NCBI GenBank assembly: GCA_021777105.1
Contig: JAIQZQ010000088.1
Coordinates: 1 to 33,205 of the forward strand
Reading direction: 5' to 3'
DNA: 33,205 nt
Source of the DNA: Candidatus Anammoxibacter sp.
GTDB lineage: Bacteria; Planctomycetota; Brocadiia; Brocadiales; Anammoxibacteraceae
Shown: piece by piece, positions 16,691 to 25,317 of the stretch
Position numbering within the stretch: the first letter of the stretch is position 1
Layout of the letters: the number at the start of each line of letters is the position of its first letter
Notes under the pieces: model-generated
Seen by the model: the letters and a program-made list of their open reading frames with translations, nothing else
What the model was told of the DNA's origin: nothing
Databases searched by the model: none
Made by a program: the position numbers and the translations under genes

Positions 16691-19600
16691 ATGAAAAAAA
16701 GCAAAAAATACTATGCATTTATAAGTTATAGCAAGGATGACGCCACATTTGCTAAGAGACTGCATAAGGATCTTGAGACTTATAAGGTGCCTAAGTATTT
16801 AATTGGAAAACAGGGATCAGCTGGAGAGTTTCCTTCGAAAATTTATCCCATTTTCTTAGATGAAGAAGAGCTATCAATTTCTCCAGACCTAAATAGTTCG
16901 ATTCGAGAGGCACTCAAAGAATCCCAATTTTTAATTGTTTTATGTTCACCTCGTTCTGCTAGATCTGCTTGGGTTAATGAAGAAATTCGGTTATTTAAAT
17001 TACAAGAGAATGAAAATAAAATCTTACCAATTATTATTGATGGTGTACCAAATGCAGAAAAAAGTGGCTATTCCAAGGATATCGAGTGTTTCCCTCAAGC
17101 ATTAAGAATTCTTAACAATGGTAATATAGTCATAAACGAAAATTCAGTTAATGAATTTCTTGCTGCTGATTTTAGAAAAGATAAATCAATTTATCGAGAT
17201 GGCATATTGAAACTGTTGGCTAACATTCTTGGAATAAATTTTAGCCGTCTCAAAAACCGCGACTTGCAGAGAAAAAGAAAAAATAATGTCATAAAATTAT
17301 TAGGACTTTTCTTTGCTCTAATTTTTACATCCTTCCTTCTAATCATTTGGAATAAAGCTAGATTAGAAGTTAAAAATGAAGCTCTCAAATCTTCGGTTCT
17401 GGAATTGGTGAAAAAAGCTGAAGATCATAAATATGAACAACCACAACTGAGTGTTATTCTTGCTGCAGAAGCTGTCCATGCAACAGAAATTTATCATTAT
17501 AGATTGAAGGAAGCTGAACAAACCCTTCGTGACGCAATTAGTATTTGTTCTGGGAGCGTCTTACCAGGACATACAAGCCCTATAAAAACAGTTGCTATTT
17601 CTCCAGATGGAAATTGGATAATCACTGGAGATAAAGATGGAAAAGTAATCCTGCATGACATTGCTTCTGGTAATTTGTTTAATAATTGGAAAGTAGTAGT
17701 TGATCATGAAAGCGAAGTTATTTCAACTGTTGTTAGTCCTAATGGGGCCTACCTTGTTACAAGTGGTGCTGACAAAACTCTTAGATTATGTCTGCTTGAT
17801 GACTCACCTTCAAATTGTCGGAAGTATGTTTTTGAAGATAATTCCGCACCTTCAGGATGTCTTTCTTTTAGCCCTGATGGCAATTTGATTGTTTTTGCTA
17901 GCATGGATAATAAAATCAGATTATGGCGACTAGATGGCGTATCAGGATTTAAAGAATTCGCAATACTTAGCGGGCATATTCGTAGTATAAATAAAATTGC
18001 GTTTAGCCCAGATGGATCTTGGTTAGCTAGTTGTAGTGATGATGGCACAACTAGATTATGGAAAATAAGAGGATTCGATTTTAACAATAAAATCAATACA
18101 AAATCTATCCCATTAATCGGGCACAATTCAGAGGTTAATGATGTTGCATTTGCACCTAATAGTGACAAAATAATTACAGTTGGGAATGATGGGAAAATAT
18201 TTATATGGAAATTTTCTCCTAATGGTAAAGTCAAATCTCCAATTATTCTTGGAGGACATCATGGATATATTAAAAATTTAAAAATAAGCCAAGATGGGAA
18301 ATGGCTTGCTACATCAAGTTCAGGCGAAGGTTGGTCAACACCTGATTATTCGGTTAAACTCTGGAATCTTAATCCCGAGAAAATTTCAAACCCACCTATT
18401 ATTTTTCGGAAACATACGCAAGGGGTAAATTCTCTTCGTTTTACATTTGATAACAAATGGCTAATATCCGGAGGCGATGACAAAAAAATATGTTTGTGGA
18501 ATATCCAATCTTCTGACCCAACCAATAACTACTTAGTTCTAAGAGGTCATGATACCCCTATAACAAACATCAAAATTAGTTCCAATAATCGATTTCTTGT
18601 CAGTGGTAGTAACGATTTTGCTCCCAGGTTATGGGATCTTCATTCTCCAGATCCATCCACTCCACTGAATATTTTAACCGGTAGTTTTTCTCCAGTCTAT
18701 TCAATAGCAATTAATCAAAGTGATAGTTTGTTGGCTGCGGGGTATGGAAACGGAGAAATCATATTGTGGGATATATCTAGTCGTAAACCAGTGCTTAAAT
18801 CAAGATTTAATAGACACAAAAATGGCGTACATGCTATTGTTTTTAGTCCTGACGGACGTTGGCTAGCAAGTGGTTCTGATGATAATACTTGTAGAATTTG
18901 GGATTTAAAGTCAAATGATCCTGAAAAAAATTCGCATGTACTTTTTGGTCACAAAGGTTGGATTCGCACGTTGGATATTGATGCCAAAGGAAGATGGTTG
19001 GCGACAGGTGGTCATGGCGGCACTGTGTGTTTATGGGATTTGTCTTCTAAACATCCAGGCCGAGTGGCGCGCTATTTGACTGAAAATGAAGGGGCTGTTC
19101 ATACTATTTCATTTTCTAATGATGGTTCATATTTAATTATTGGCGGCCAGGATGGTAAAGTTAAATTGTGGGAATTGAAATGTGAAAATCATGATAAGCA
19201 AGAAATTATACTTGAAGGTCATACAAATAATGTGATTTCAGCATTTATTACCCCTGATAATCGATTTGCTATTTCAGGAAGTTATGATGGAACTATACGT
19301 GTATGGCCTTTAAAAAATACTTTCAACCCCCAAGTTGCAACCGTATTAAATGCCGAATCAGGTTCAATCTTTACGTTGGAAATAAGTCCAGATGGGAATT
19401 GGGTCGCTGCAGGTTATACTGATGGCAAAGTAGCCTTATGGAATCTTAATTCTCTAGATACGACAAAATCTCCTATTTTGTTTGAAGGCCATACAATGGC
19501 GATTTGGGATCTTGCATTTTCAAATGATAATCGCTGGATTGTGACTGCGAGTGCTGATGGCGAAGCCAGGATATGGGATCTTTATTCTAAAGAAGTTTTA

Positions 19601-21031
19601 AACGAATCAGTTGTTCTAAAGGGTCATCAAAAACAGGTTTATCGAGTCTTAATCTCTTCTGAAAATCGACTCATAGCGACTTCAAGTTATGATGGTACAG
19701 TCCGTTTGTGGCCACTAAATACCGAGGCTATACTTTCAGAAGCATGGTATGTTTGCCAGCGAAATTTATCAGAAACTGAACAAAGGCAGTTTTTCCCTAA
19801 TAAAGAAGATATTACACCTTTCAGTAAGAAAAAAATTACCAGAAATGATATAGAAAACTTAAACTTCAAGCAATTAAGTAATTCTTTACCTTGGTATCAG
19901 CTAATAATGAATGAAAAAGAGCAAGGCTCCAAATCTGATGGTAAATGGATAAAGTGGCAACTTGAGCCTAAAAAAAAGGCAATAGAAGAATACAATAAAG
20001 GAGTTCAACACGCACAAAATAAAAAATGGATAGATGCTATTGCCCAGTTTAATAAAGCTATCAATCAAGATCCCAATTGGGCTGATGCATTTTTAATACG
20101 AGGTCAGACATATATGAAAACTAATGCTATTCATAAAGCAATTGCTGATTATTCACAATCAATAATTCTTAATCCTGAATTCGCACAAGCATATTATGAG
20201 CGAGGATTCGCAAGAGCAAAAATAGGAGATAAACAAGACGGTTTAACAGATTTTACCAAGGCTATCGAATTAAAGCCTAAATCCTCGAAAACACTACACG
20301 CAACATTGCTCAATCGAGGCTTAATTTATGACCAACTTGGTCAATTTGAAAAAGCCATCTCTGATTTTACAGGATCAATAAACCTTGATCCTCAAAATCA
20401 ACTTGCCTATACTAATAGAGGAACCGCTAAGCAACATAAAGGAGATTTACAAGGTGCATTGGAAGATTATAAAAAGACACTTACTATTGATCCCAATAAC
20501 AGAAGGGCTTATTTCAATATATCTATAATAATGTATGAAAATGGCCAGTTTGAAACAGCAATTGACTTAATTTCAAAATGCATATCACTTGATGAAAAGG
20601 AAGACGACCCTTATTGTGTTAGAGCACAGATAAAATTTGCAAAAGGAGATGTTAAAGGGGCGTTTAAAGATTTTTCAAAAGCAATAAATGTGAACTTAAA
20701 TTGTGCTAAAGCATACTTTAATCGGGGCATAATAAATGGTAGCTTAGGCAAACACCAAGATGCATTAAATGATTTTAATGCCGTAATTGATTTAAACCCA
20801 AATGATGCCACTACTTATTTCAATAGAGCTGTTTCGAAACGGAATCTTGAGGATTATGGAGGAGCAATACAAGATCTTACCAAATCAATCTCAATTCAAT
20901 CAGATTTTAAACAAGCCTTTCTTGAAAGATCTGAAATTTATAAGATACTTGAAAAAAACAATGAATTTTCCAAAGATCTTGAACCGTTTGAGATTTTAGA
21001 TGGCCAACCAGGTCCAGGTCTTAATTATTAA
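16691..21031 (+). CDS. TIR - membrane helix - WD40 (16 repeats) - TPR protein
   Basis: A 1446-residue multidomain protein. Residues 4-160 form a TIR domain: YYAFISYSKDD (6-16) and SAWVNEE, where Glu98 fits the NADase catalytic position. One transmembrane helix is at about 200-221 (KLLGLFFALIFTSFLLIIW), then a helical linker. Residues about 293-1008 hold 16 WD40 repeats, counted by their closing RLWDL-like strands, enough for two beta-propellers. Residues about 1095-1435 hold some eight or nine TPR units (NPEFAQAYYERGFARAKIGD type). The TIR is predicted on one side of the membrane and the propellers and TPRs on the other. Such proteins look like sensors with large protein-binding surfaces. There is no good Shine-Dalgarno before the ATG. 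A clear attC begins 22 bp after the stop, so this 4.3-kb gene sits in a cassette, unusually large for an integron. Confidence 0.88.
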   Translation: MKKSKKYYAFISYSKDDATFAKRLHKDLETYKVPKYLIGKQGSAGEFPSKIYPIFLDEEELSISPDLNSSIREALKESQFLIVLCSPRSARSAWVNEEIRLFKLQENENKILPIIIDGVPNAEKSGYSKDIECFPQALRILNNGNIVINENSVNEFLAADFRKDKSIYRDGILKLLANILGINFSRLKNRDLQRKRKNNVIKLLGLFFALIFTSFLLIIWNKARLEVKNEALKSSVLELVKKAEDHKYEQPQLSVILAAEAVHATEIYHYRLKEAEQTLRDAISICSGSVLPGHTSPIKTVAISPDGNWIITGDKDGKVILHDIASGNLFNNWKVVVDHESEVISTVVSPNGAYLVTSGADKTLRLCLLDDSPSNCRKYVFEDNSAPSGCLSFSPDGNLIVFASMDNKIRLWRLDGVSGFKEFAILSGHIRSINKIAFSPDGSWLASCSDDGTTRLWKIRGFDFNNKINTKSIPLIGHNSEVNDVAFAPNSDKIITVGNDGKIFIWKFSPNGKVKSPIILGGHHGYIKNLKISQDGKWLATSSSGEGWSTPDYSVKLWNLNPEKISNPPIIFRKHTQGVNSLRFTFDNKWLISGGDDKKICLWNIQSSDPTNNYLVLRGHDTPITNIKISSNNRFLVSGSNDFAPRLWDLHSPDPSTPLNILTGSFSPVYSIAINQSDSLLAAGYGNGEIILWDISSRKPVLKSRFNRHKNGVHAIVFSPDGRWLASGSDDNTCRIWDLKSNDPEKNSHVLFGHKGWIRTLDIDAKGRWLATGGHGGTVCLWDLSSKHPGRVARYLTENEGAVHTISFSNDGSYLIIGGQDGKVKLWELKCENHDKQEIILEGHTNNVISAFITPDNRFAISGSYDGTIRVWPLKNTFNPQVATVLNAESGSIFTLEISPDGNWVAAGYTDGKVALWNLNSLDTTKSPILFEGHTMAIWDLAFSNDNRWIVTASADGEARIWDLYSKEVLNESVVLKGHQKQVYRVLISSENRLIATSSYDGTVRLWPLNTEAILSEAWYVCQRNLSETEQRQFFPNKEDITPFSKKKITRNDIENLNFKQLSNSLPWYQLIMNEKEQGSKSDGKWIKWQLEPKKKAIEEYNKGVQHAQNKKWIDAIAQFNKAINQDPNWADAFLIRGQTYMKTNAIHKAIADYSQSIILNPEFAQAYYERGFARAKIGDKQDGLTDFTKAIELKPKSSKTLHATLLNRGLIYDQLGQFEKAISDFTGSINLDPQNQLAYTNRGTAKQHKGDLQGALEDYKKTLTIDPNNRRAYFNISIIMYENGQFETAIDLISKCISLDEKEDDPYCVRAQIKFAKGDVKGAFKDFSKAINVNLNCAKAYFNRGIINGSLGKHQDALNDFNAVIDLNPNDATTYFNRAVSKRNLEDYGGAIQDLTKSISIQSDFKQAFLERSEIYKILEKNNEFSKDLEPFEILDGQPGPGLNY

Positions 21032-21053
21032 GTATTAATTGTAATTTAGAGTT

Positions 21054-21111
21054 TCTAGCACATAAATTCAGCCTACCGCATAAAGCGCGGTGGCTGATTA
21101 TTTCGTTAGCT
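21054..21111 (+). other. attC recombination site, plus orientation
   Basis: R'' TTCTAGCACATAAA, then ATTCAGCC and GGCTGAT arms around CTACCGCATAAAGCGCGGT, which itself pairs, then R' TTTCGTTAGCTT. The arms pair over about 20 bp with the usual mismatches. It directly follows the TIR-WD40-TPR gene. Confidence 0.7.
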
Positions 21112-21254
21112 TGGGTAAATAAAGATGCCATTTCCTTTTTTATACACAAACAAAATTTAAGTTCCTCTTGATACAAGAAACATACGTCAGAGAACCTTAT
21201 TAATAATATTGTATCCTCGTTGAAAAAAGTTATAGCTAGGAATATTCAGAATGA

Positions 21255-21413
21255 CGGAGACCATATAACATTTTTGGTGATGTATTAAGGTTCGTAATGA
21301 AGTTAAATATTCTAGTTGCATTAAGTAGTGGAATGATTACTGTCGAAAAAGACAACGATAAACTTGCCCTTAACTATCATCTTAAATTCACAGAATTGTT
21401 AGATTTTTTATAA
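21255..21413 (+). pseudogene. Small cassette gene fragment, unrecognised
   Basis: An open stretch encodes RRPYNIFGDVLRFVMKLNIL followed by VALSSGMITVEKDNDKLALN and ends at TAA 21411. The only ATG inside it, at 21297, would give 38 residues. The last codons fall in a MITE-2 copy, which supplies the stop. The amino-acid pattern looks like a real protein end, but no family is recognised. It is the last plus-strand feature before the orientation switches. Confidence 0.3.
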
Positions 21414-21504
21414 AACTTTTGATAAAAAGACATTTTTTAGTTGTGGTGTTAAAGTCAAAGAAACATTAATACTTAATAATTAAGATATGACCCTGAGCTT
21501 TGTC
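21409..21504 (+). mobile_element. MITE-2 partial copy (right part)
   Basis: Matches the interior and right end of the 14815 copy: TTTTTTAGTTGTGGTGTTAA and AATACTTAATAATTAAGATA, ending TGACCCTGAGCTTTGTCC. The left end is not recognisable. It lies at the convergence point of the plus and minus genes. Confidence 0.6.
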
Positions 21505-21550
21505 CAACAATCAGGAATTGCCCCTAATTGCCTCCTTTTTGCTTGTAATT

Positions 21551-22600
21551 CTACAAACCATACCGCAGCCAAACCGGCAAGACACGGTTAATATATGTCA
21601 TAAATTTCCACATACCAACATTAACCTCTCTATAACCAAACGGATCAACAACATGCTCAGGAAATGCAATGCCAAACCCAAATAACCCAGGCGCTATTAT
21701 TCCATTATTGACGTTATGTTTAAGCTCTACTAATTCAGGAACCTCAATTTTACGGGCTGAAAATCCAATTGCATATACTACCTTTTCACAGCTATATAAA
21801 TAGTTATTAATATTTTCCTCTGTAGCAGGATAACGAAATAGATTTCCAGGTAAATTACCATTAATATTTTTACGCGCCCAGTCCGCAGTTGTGCCTTTTA
21901 GTCCTGTGTTATCAAATAAAGTCCAATTCTCCATTGGCAGCGCAAATTTTAAAGGTTCCAAATAGAAATTAACTATACGCGGCAGGTTCAATTCAACAAG
22001 ATGACGTAAAATGATTATTGCAGAATGTGATGATCCGAAAACAGCCACACTTTTATAACCCTCACAAGCGCTCTTTACCTTTTCATAATTTAAGGCGTCT
22101 TTTAGATTAATTTCAGTTAGATTATTATATTGCAACCTATTTGGTTCGCTGCCGATTGCGAGTATAACGTTTAAAGATTTAAAACTGCCTTCAGACGTAT
22201 AAATTTCCCGGCAAAGATTTTTGGCTTTTAAAAGGAATACTTCACATTTAACAGCAGTAATCTCTTTTGAAAGACAATCACTAATCAACTGAAGCGGGTC
22301 GGCAACATGTTTTAACTTACATGTTTCTTCAGGTTTCAAATTTTCAATGAAGAAGGTTTTAGATCGTTTTTTAAATTGAAAGGAATCACACTCCTCAAAA
22401 AAATTTATAAATAATTCTACTCTTGTGTTGCTGGATACATTCCGCCATTTAGCGCCGACATCACCCACCTTAAACTTGTTATCGATCCACAAAATACGTG
22501 ACGCATGAATACCACTATCCAGCAATTTACCAACTGCGGCAATGCCGGCAACTCCTGCTCCGACTACACACCATTGATAAATTTGATCTTTATCCGCCAT
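21551..22600 (-). CDS. FAD/NAD(P)-binding oxidoreductase
   Basis: A 349-residue flavoprotein. An N-terminal dinucleotide-binding motif GAGVAG sits in WCVVGAGVAGIAAVGKLLD (about 11-29). A second glycine-rich fold, SVAVFGSSHSAIIILRHL (about 187-204), and VVYAIGF near residue 275 complete the pyridine-nucleotide-disulphide/flavin-monooxygenase layout. There is no signal peptide and no CxxC redox disulphide, so it is more like a monooxygenase or lone oxidoreductase than a thioredoxin reductase. Substrate is unknown. AAAGGG lies before the ATG. It is the last gene of the minus-strand half; no attC of its own is visible below 21551. Confidence 0.75.
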   Translation of the reverse strand: MADKDQIYQWCVVGAGVAGIAAVGKLLDSGIHASRILWIDNKFKVGDVGAKWRNVSSNTRVELFINFFEECDSFQFKKRSKTFFIENLKPEETCKLKHVADPLQLISDCLSKEITAVKCEVFLLKAKNLCREIYTSEGSFKSLNVILAIGSEPNRLQYNNLTEINLKDALNYEKVKSACEGYKSVAVFGSSHSAIIILRHLVELNLPRIVNFYLEPLKFALPMENWTLFDNTGLKGTTADWARKNINGNLPGNLFRYPATEENINNYLYSCEKVVYAIGFSARKIEVPELVELKHNVNNGIIAPGLFGFGIAFPEHVVDPFGYREVNVGMWKFMTYINRVLPVWLRYGL

Positions 22601-22634
22601 AGAAAACCGGCCCTTTAAATATTAATGATAAATA

Positions 22635-22739
22635 TTAACTTACAACTATTTCCGTCATCTGGTTTTGCCTTGGTAGAAATTCGTCGTTTCGTAGAAGCTT
22701 CTCAACTTCGGATTTTGTTTCAATTTCAATTGCTTCCAT
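22635..22739 (-). CDS. Tiny ORF upstream of the oxidoreductase
   Basis: A 34-residue frame starts MEAIEIETKSEVEKLLRNDE and ends VVS. It lies 34 bp before the oxidoreductase and 45 bp after the toxin gene. Composition is protein-like, amphipathic and acidic, but there is no family match. It could be a leader, a remnant or chance. Confidence 0.3.
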   Translation of the reverse strand: MEAIEIETKSEVEKLLRNDEFLPRQNQMTEIVVS

Positions 22740-22784
22740 GATAAATAAGTACTGTCTTTTTATCACAACGGAGGTTTATCAATT

Positions 22785-23033
22785 TTATGGGAAATATCGA
22801 TAAAATTCTCTTCTATGCAATGCGCGTAATACTTCTATTCCAACGCGGTAGTCGCCTATACGAATACGATAGCGTTTTAGTGAGGTTCTCATTGGTTTGA
22901 GACCAGTGATGTCCCTCAAATCGTTCGCTTTTGGCAAATCTTTAAAAGCAAGTTCAAAAATTTGTTTATAAATAGGCTGTTTTTTTAATCTTTTAAGGTC
23001 TTTTAGGAAAAGTTTACGATATGAAACCTCCAC
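22785..23033 (-). CDS. RelE/ParE-like toxin, apparently with an internal deletion
   Basis: An 82-residue RelE-superfamily protein: FLKDLKRLKKQ, RIRIGDYRVGIEV and HRREFYRYFP are family hallmarks. In typical members a strand of about 8-10 residues separates the GIEV strand from the final HR-x-E-Y motif. Here GIEV runs directly into LRALHRREFYRYFP, suggesting a small in-frame deletion that may abolish activity. The start is a GTG 5 bp after the antitoxin stop, with GAGG upstream. Members cleave ribosome-bound mRNA, or for ParE act on gyrase; I cannot separate the two here. Confidence 0.75.
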   Translation of the reverse strand: MEVSYRKLFLKDLKRLKKQPIYKQIFELAFKDLPKANDLRDITGLKPMRTSLKRYRIRIGDYRVGIEVLRALHRREFYRYFP

Positions 23034-23038
23034 GTCTG

Positions 23039-23254
23039 CTATTCCTCTAAATATGTTAACGCTTCTTTGCTATTCAACAATGGTGTTTTTTTAGCTTCAT
23101 CCATTGCTTTATCTAAACAATAATCTTCTATTCCCCCGGATAATTCCTGTACAGAAACATCATCTTTTGGAACCAAACGCCTCCACAATTCAATAGGCAT
23201 AACAACTGCTTTTGCGTGCCATTTTTTATCTTTTAAATATTCAATTTTAACCAT
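23039..23254 (-). CDS. Antitoxin of the RelE-like pair
   Basis: A 71-residue protein starting MVKIEYLKDKKWHAKAVVMP, acidic towards its C-terminus (KKTPLLNSKEALTYLEE), and placed immediately upstream of the toxin in the same operon. It has a strong AGGAGG site. Size, position and the C-terminal acidic tail fit a RelB/Phd-like antitoxin. The N-terminal DNA-binding part is not one I can assign to a fold. Confidence 0.65.
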   Translation of the reverse strand: MVKIEYLKDKKWHAKAVVMPIELWRRLVPKDDVSVQELSGGIEDYCLDKAMDEAKKTPLLNSKEALTYLEE

Positions 23255-23365
23255 TATATAAGCCTCCTATTTTCTCTGAATTTTCTTTTAAGTTTTTATA
23301 TTGATAGATATTGAATATTATAGTATTTTTACTTGGATGCAAGATGATATTTTCTTTTGATTGTC

Positions 23366-23532
23366 ATTACAACGATAGGTTAAGCCGCGTCCTAAATGGT
23401 AATACGTACCCTTAGTTGGTATATCTCAGTAAAAATGCGGTAAGCCAGCCGAAGCAGCTAAATAAAATAAATACGAATACTTAAAACCAAATAAAAAAAC
23501 CGGCAAAACTTAAGGGCCGGCTTTAGTAGCTT
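23366..23532 (-). other. VCR-like attC 1, minus orientation
   Basis: On the minus strand the R'' side is CCAACAAGCTACTAAAGCCG (from 23532). An AT-rich central stretch is shared with the sites at 25142 and 26398. The R' side is most likely GCGGCTTAACCTATCGTTGT, ending near 23369. About 60 bp more than in the other copies lies inside, so it is probably partly rearranged. Confidence 0.5.
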
Positions 23533-23663
23533 GTTGGAAACGTGGCGCTCAAGGACATTGACGACCAGATTGAATGTTGGGTAGAGGAACGAAACCCAAC
23601 ATACATTGCTGGATTTCACGCCGATGTTGTAAATACTGATAGCGGGGCGGCGCATCCTGCCAT

Positions 23664-24077
23664 TTAAGCTTCCTTAAGTGTTCTATTTAACTTTAACGGC
23701 AAGTTGCGCAATATCTTTTTAAAGGTTCCACCGTTTATATTAGTATATTCCGCAGCCTCATATCTCGCTATCATTCTCACTGACACATCCACTTCTTTTG
23801 CAAAAGCTTCTTTCGTTAAATGTTTTGCGATTCTGTACTTAATAGGTAGAAGCATTATATCTTCAGGGTTTTGAATATCGATCGCATCTAAACCTTCGGC
23901 ATATAATGTCTCATATTCCAGCGCTTCACTTTCAAGTTCTTGTGTCAAAGCTTCAGTTTGAATAACTGCGGAATTCGCTAAAAGGCCTCTTGCTGATTTT
24001 TTCATTTCAGCTAGCGACTCTTTTAAAGAAGCAATCTTTTTCTTTGTCGTTTCTAATTGTCTTTTACTAGTAATCAT
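23664..24077 (-). CDS. HTH protein, probable antitoxin of the DUF6932-like gene
   Basis: A 137-residue protein. The N-terminal 75 residues form a charged coiled coil (KRQLETTKKKIASLKESLAE). The C-terminal half carries an XRE-like helix-turn-helix (LTKEAFAKEVDVSVRMIARY, about 95-114). GAGG lies 7 bp before the ATG. It follows the 24089 gene by 11 bp on the same strand. The pattern of a nucleotidyltransferase-like protein followed by an HTH protein is common in AbiEi/AbiEii- and DUF6932-type toxin-antitoxin loci, so autoregulation of this operon is likely by analogy. Confidence 0.65.
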   Translation of the reverse strand: MITSKRQLETTKKKIASLKESLAEMKKSARGLLANSAVIQTEALTQELESEALEYETLYAEGLDAIDIQNPEDIMLLPIKYRIAKHLTKEAFAKEVDVSVRMIARYEAAEYTNINGGTFKKILRNLPLKLNRTLKEA

Positions 24078-24088
24078 AAAGCGCCTCT

Positions 24089-24547
24089 TTAAAGATTTAT
24101 TTGAATTATGCCCTTTTCTTCTCCATCCTTATTCGTTTGAAAGAATTCTGGAAATGGCTTATCTGTGATTCCTTCTATATGCTCGGCAATAAAAAAATCC
24201 AAACCATACTTTTCCTTAATTTTAACTCTACATTTATTAAACTCTTCAACTGTTTTAAAGCTCCAGAAATTTTTATCCAATAAATCAAGCTTTGCCTCGT
24301 TCACTCCACTCGTGGCCCAACATCCATCAATATCATTCGGAGCTTCTTTATCTGTTGTGAAACTACCATCAACAAATATCTTCTTCACTTCAGCTTTTTC
24401 AAACTGCTCAACAGCGCTCTTTAAACCTGCCATAAGTAACTTTCTGCGATCAGAAGAATTTCCAAATCTATTTTCAACCTCTTGCATTGTCGCTACATGC
24501 GCCCCTAGAGGCAACTCGCCATTTGCTCCTAACTCAGGTATCGACAT
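24089..24547 (-). CDS. DUF6932-like nucleotidyltransferase-fold protein
   Basis: A 152-residue protein with a nucleotidyltransferase-like core: FVDGSFTTDKEAPNDIDGCW (about residues 60-79) has the GS...DxD arrangement of the polymerase-beta superfamily. It resembles DUF6932 proteins, which are generally found in two-gene units with an HTH partner. A GGGATAAAAGGG stretch precedes the ATG. The enzymatic target is unknown; by analogy with AbiEii it may modify tRNA or a protein. Confidence 0.65.
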   Translation of the reverse strand: MSIPELGANGELPLGAHVATMQEVENRFGNSSDRRKLLMAGLKSAVEQFEKAEVKKIFVDGSFTTDKEAPNDIDGCWATSGVNEAKLDLLDKNFWSFKTVEEFNKCRVKIKEKYGLDFFIAEHIEGITDKPFPEFFQTNKDGEEKGIIQINL

Positions 24548-24779
24548 TTCCCTTTTATCCCTTCATGACTATTATGTCATGACTATTATGTCATTTCAAC
24601 AAAATTTAACACAAATTTAGACAAAAATATCTGAAATTTTAGTAAACATTCGCTAGTTGTAGTTAATTGTAGTACATCAATCATGTTGATGTTAGATCTA
24701 CTGATGTTAATTACAATAGCAAAAAAGACTACATCGGTGTCCAGCTTTTACAGGAGGAATGCATAGGGTCGCATATTAA

Positions 24780-24877
24780 GAAGCCGTCCGAGAATGCAAA
24801 ATCTTAAATTTTATTTGTTGATATTGATGGACTTATGACTTAGAAATTTCCCGAAATTGCTATTCTCGGACAGCCTG
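24780..24877 (+). mobile_element. MITE-1 copy C (98 bp)
   Basis: Ends GAAGCCGTCCGAGAAT and ATTCTCGGACAGCCTG, with TTAA flanks at 24776-24779 and 24878-24881. Same orientation as copy A. Confidence 0.75.
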
Positions 24878-24921
24878 TTAAGATTTTCCCCTGAGTTTTC
24901 TCTATACTTGTCAACAATAAA

Positions 24922-25019
24922 CAGGCTGTCCGAGAATAGGTAATTCGATCAATGTCCAAGTCATAAGTCCTTTAATACCAACAAATAAATTATGCGATTT
25001 TGCATTCTCAGACAGCCTG
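24922..25019 (-). mobile_element. MITE-1 copy D (98 bp)
   Basis: Ends CAGGCTGTCCGAGAAT and ATTCTCAGACAGCCTG, with TAAA flanks at 24918-24921 and 25020-25023. It is inverted relative to copy C, 44 bp away. Confidence 0.75.
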
Positions 25020-25043
25020 TAAAGAATTGACCCTAAGGGGACT

Positions 25044-25118
25044 CATTTTTTATTTGTGCTGTTAAAGTCAAAAAAACATAAATACTTAATAATTAAGACG
25101 TGACCCTAAGCTTTACTC
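25044..25118 (+). mobile_element. MITE-2 right-end fragment
   Basis: TTTTTTATTTGTGCTGTTAA and ACTTAATAATTAAGACGTGA, followed by CCCTAAGCTTTACTC, match the right half of the 14815 copy. The left half is missing. Confidence 0.6.
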
Positions 25119-25141
25119 AAGATCTGACCCTGACGCTTTCC

Positions 25142-25243
25142 CCACAACATTTTTAAGGCGGCAAAATAAAATAAATACGAATACTTAAAAAACAAATAAA
25201 AAAACCGGCAATCTTGAGGGTTGGCTTTAGCGGGTTTGTTGGA
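25142..25243 (-). other. VCR-like attC 2, minus orientation
   Basis: On the minus strand CCAACAAACCCGCTAAAGCC pairs imperfectly with GCCGCCTTAAAAATGTTGTG. The central AT-rich loop (about 25164-25210) is nearly identical to those of attC 1 and attC 3. R' reads GTTGTGG, a weak match. Confidence 0.6.
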
Positions 25244-25317
25244 AACGTGATACTCAAGAAACATTGACAATTCCACGTCAATCGTTTTCCGTTTTCAAGG
25301 TCTGCCACTGGAGCTTC

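Larger units (their letters stand above)
24548..25317. other. Repeat-filled gap of the minus-strand half
   Basis: No gene is visible. It holds MITE-1 copies C and D, a MITE-2 right-end fragment at 25044-25118, a second end-like stretch (ATCTGACCCTGACGC) at about 25121, and attC 2. ATGACTATTATGTC repeats in tandem near 24566-24593. Confidence 0.6.

Noticed and set aside
17749..18234. 161-codon minus-strand frame
   Set aside because: Shadow of the WD40 repeats in the TIR-WD40-TPR gene.
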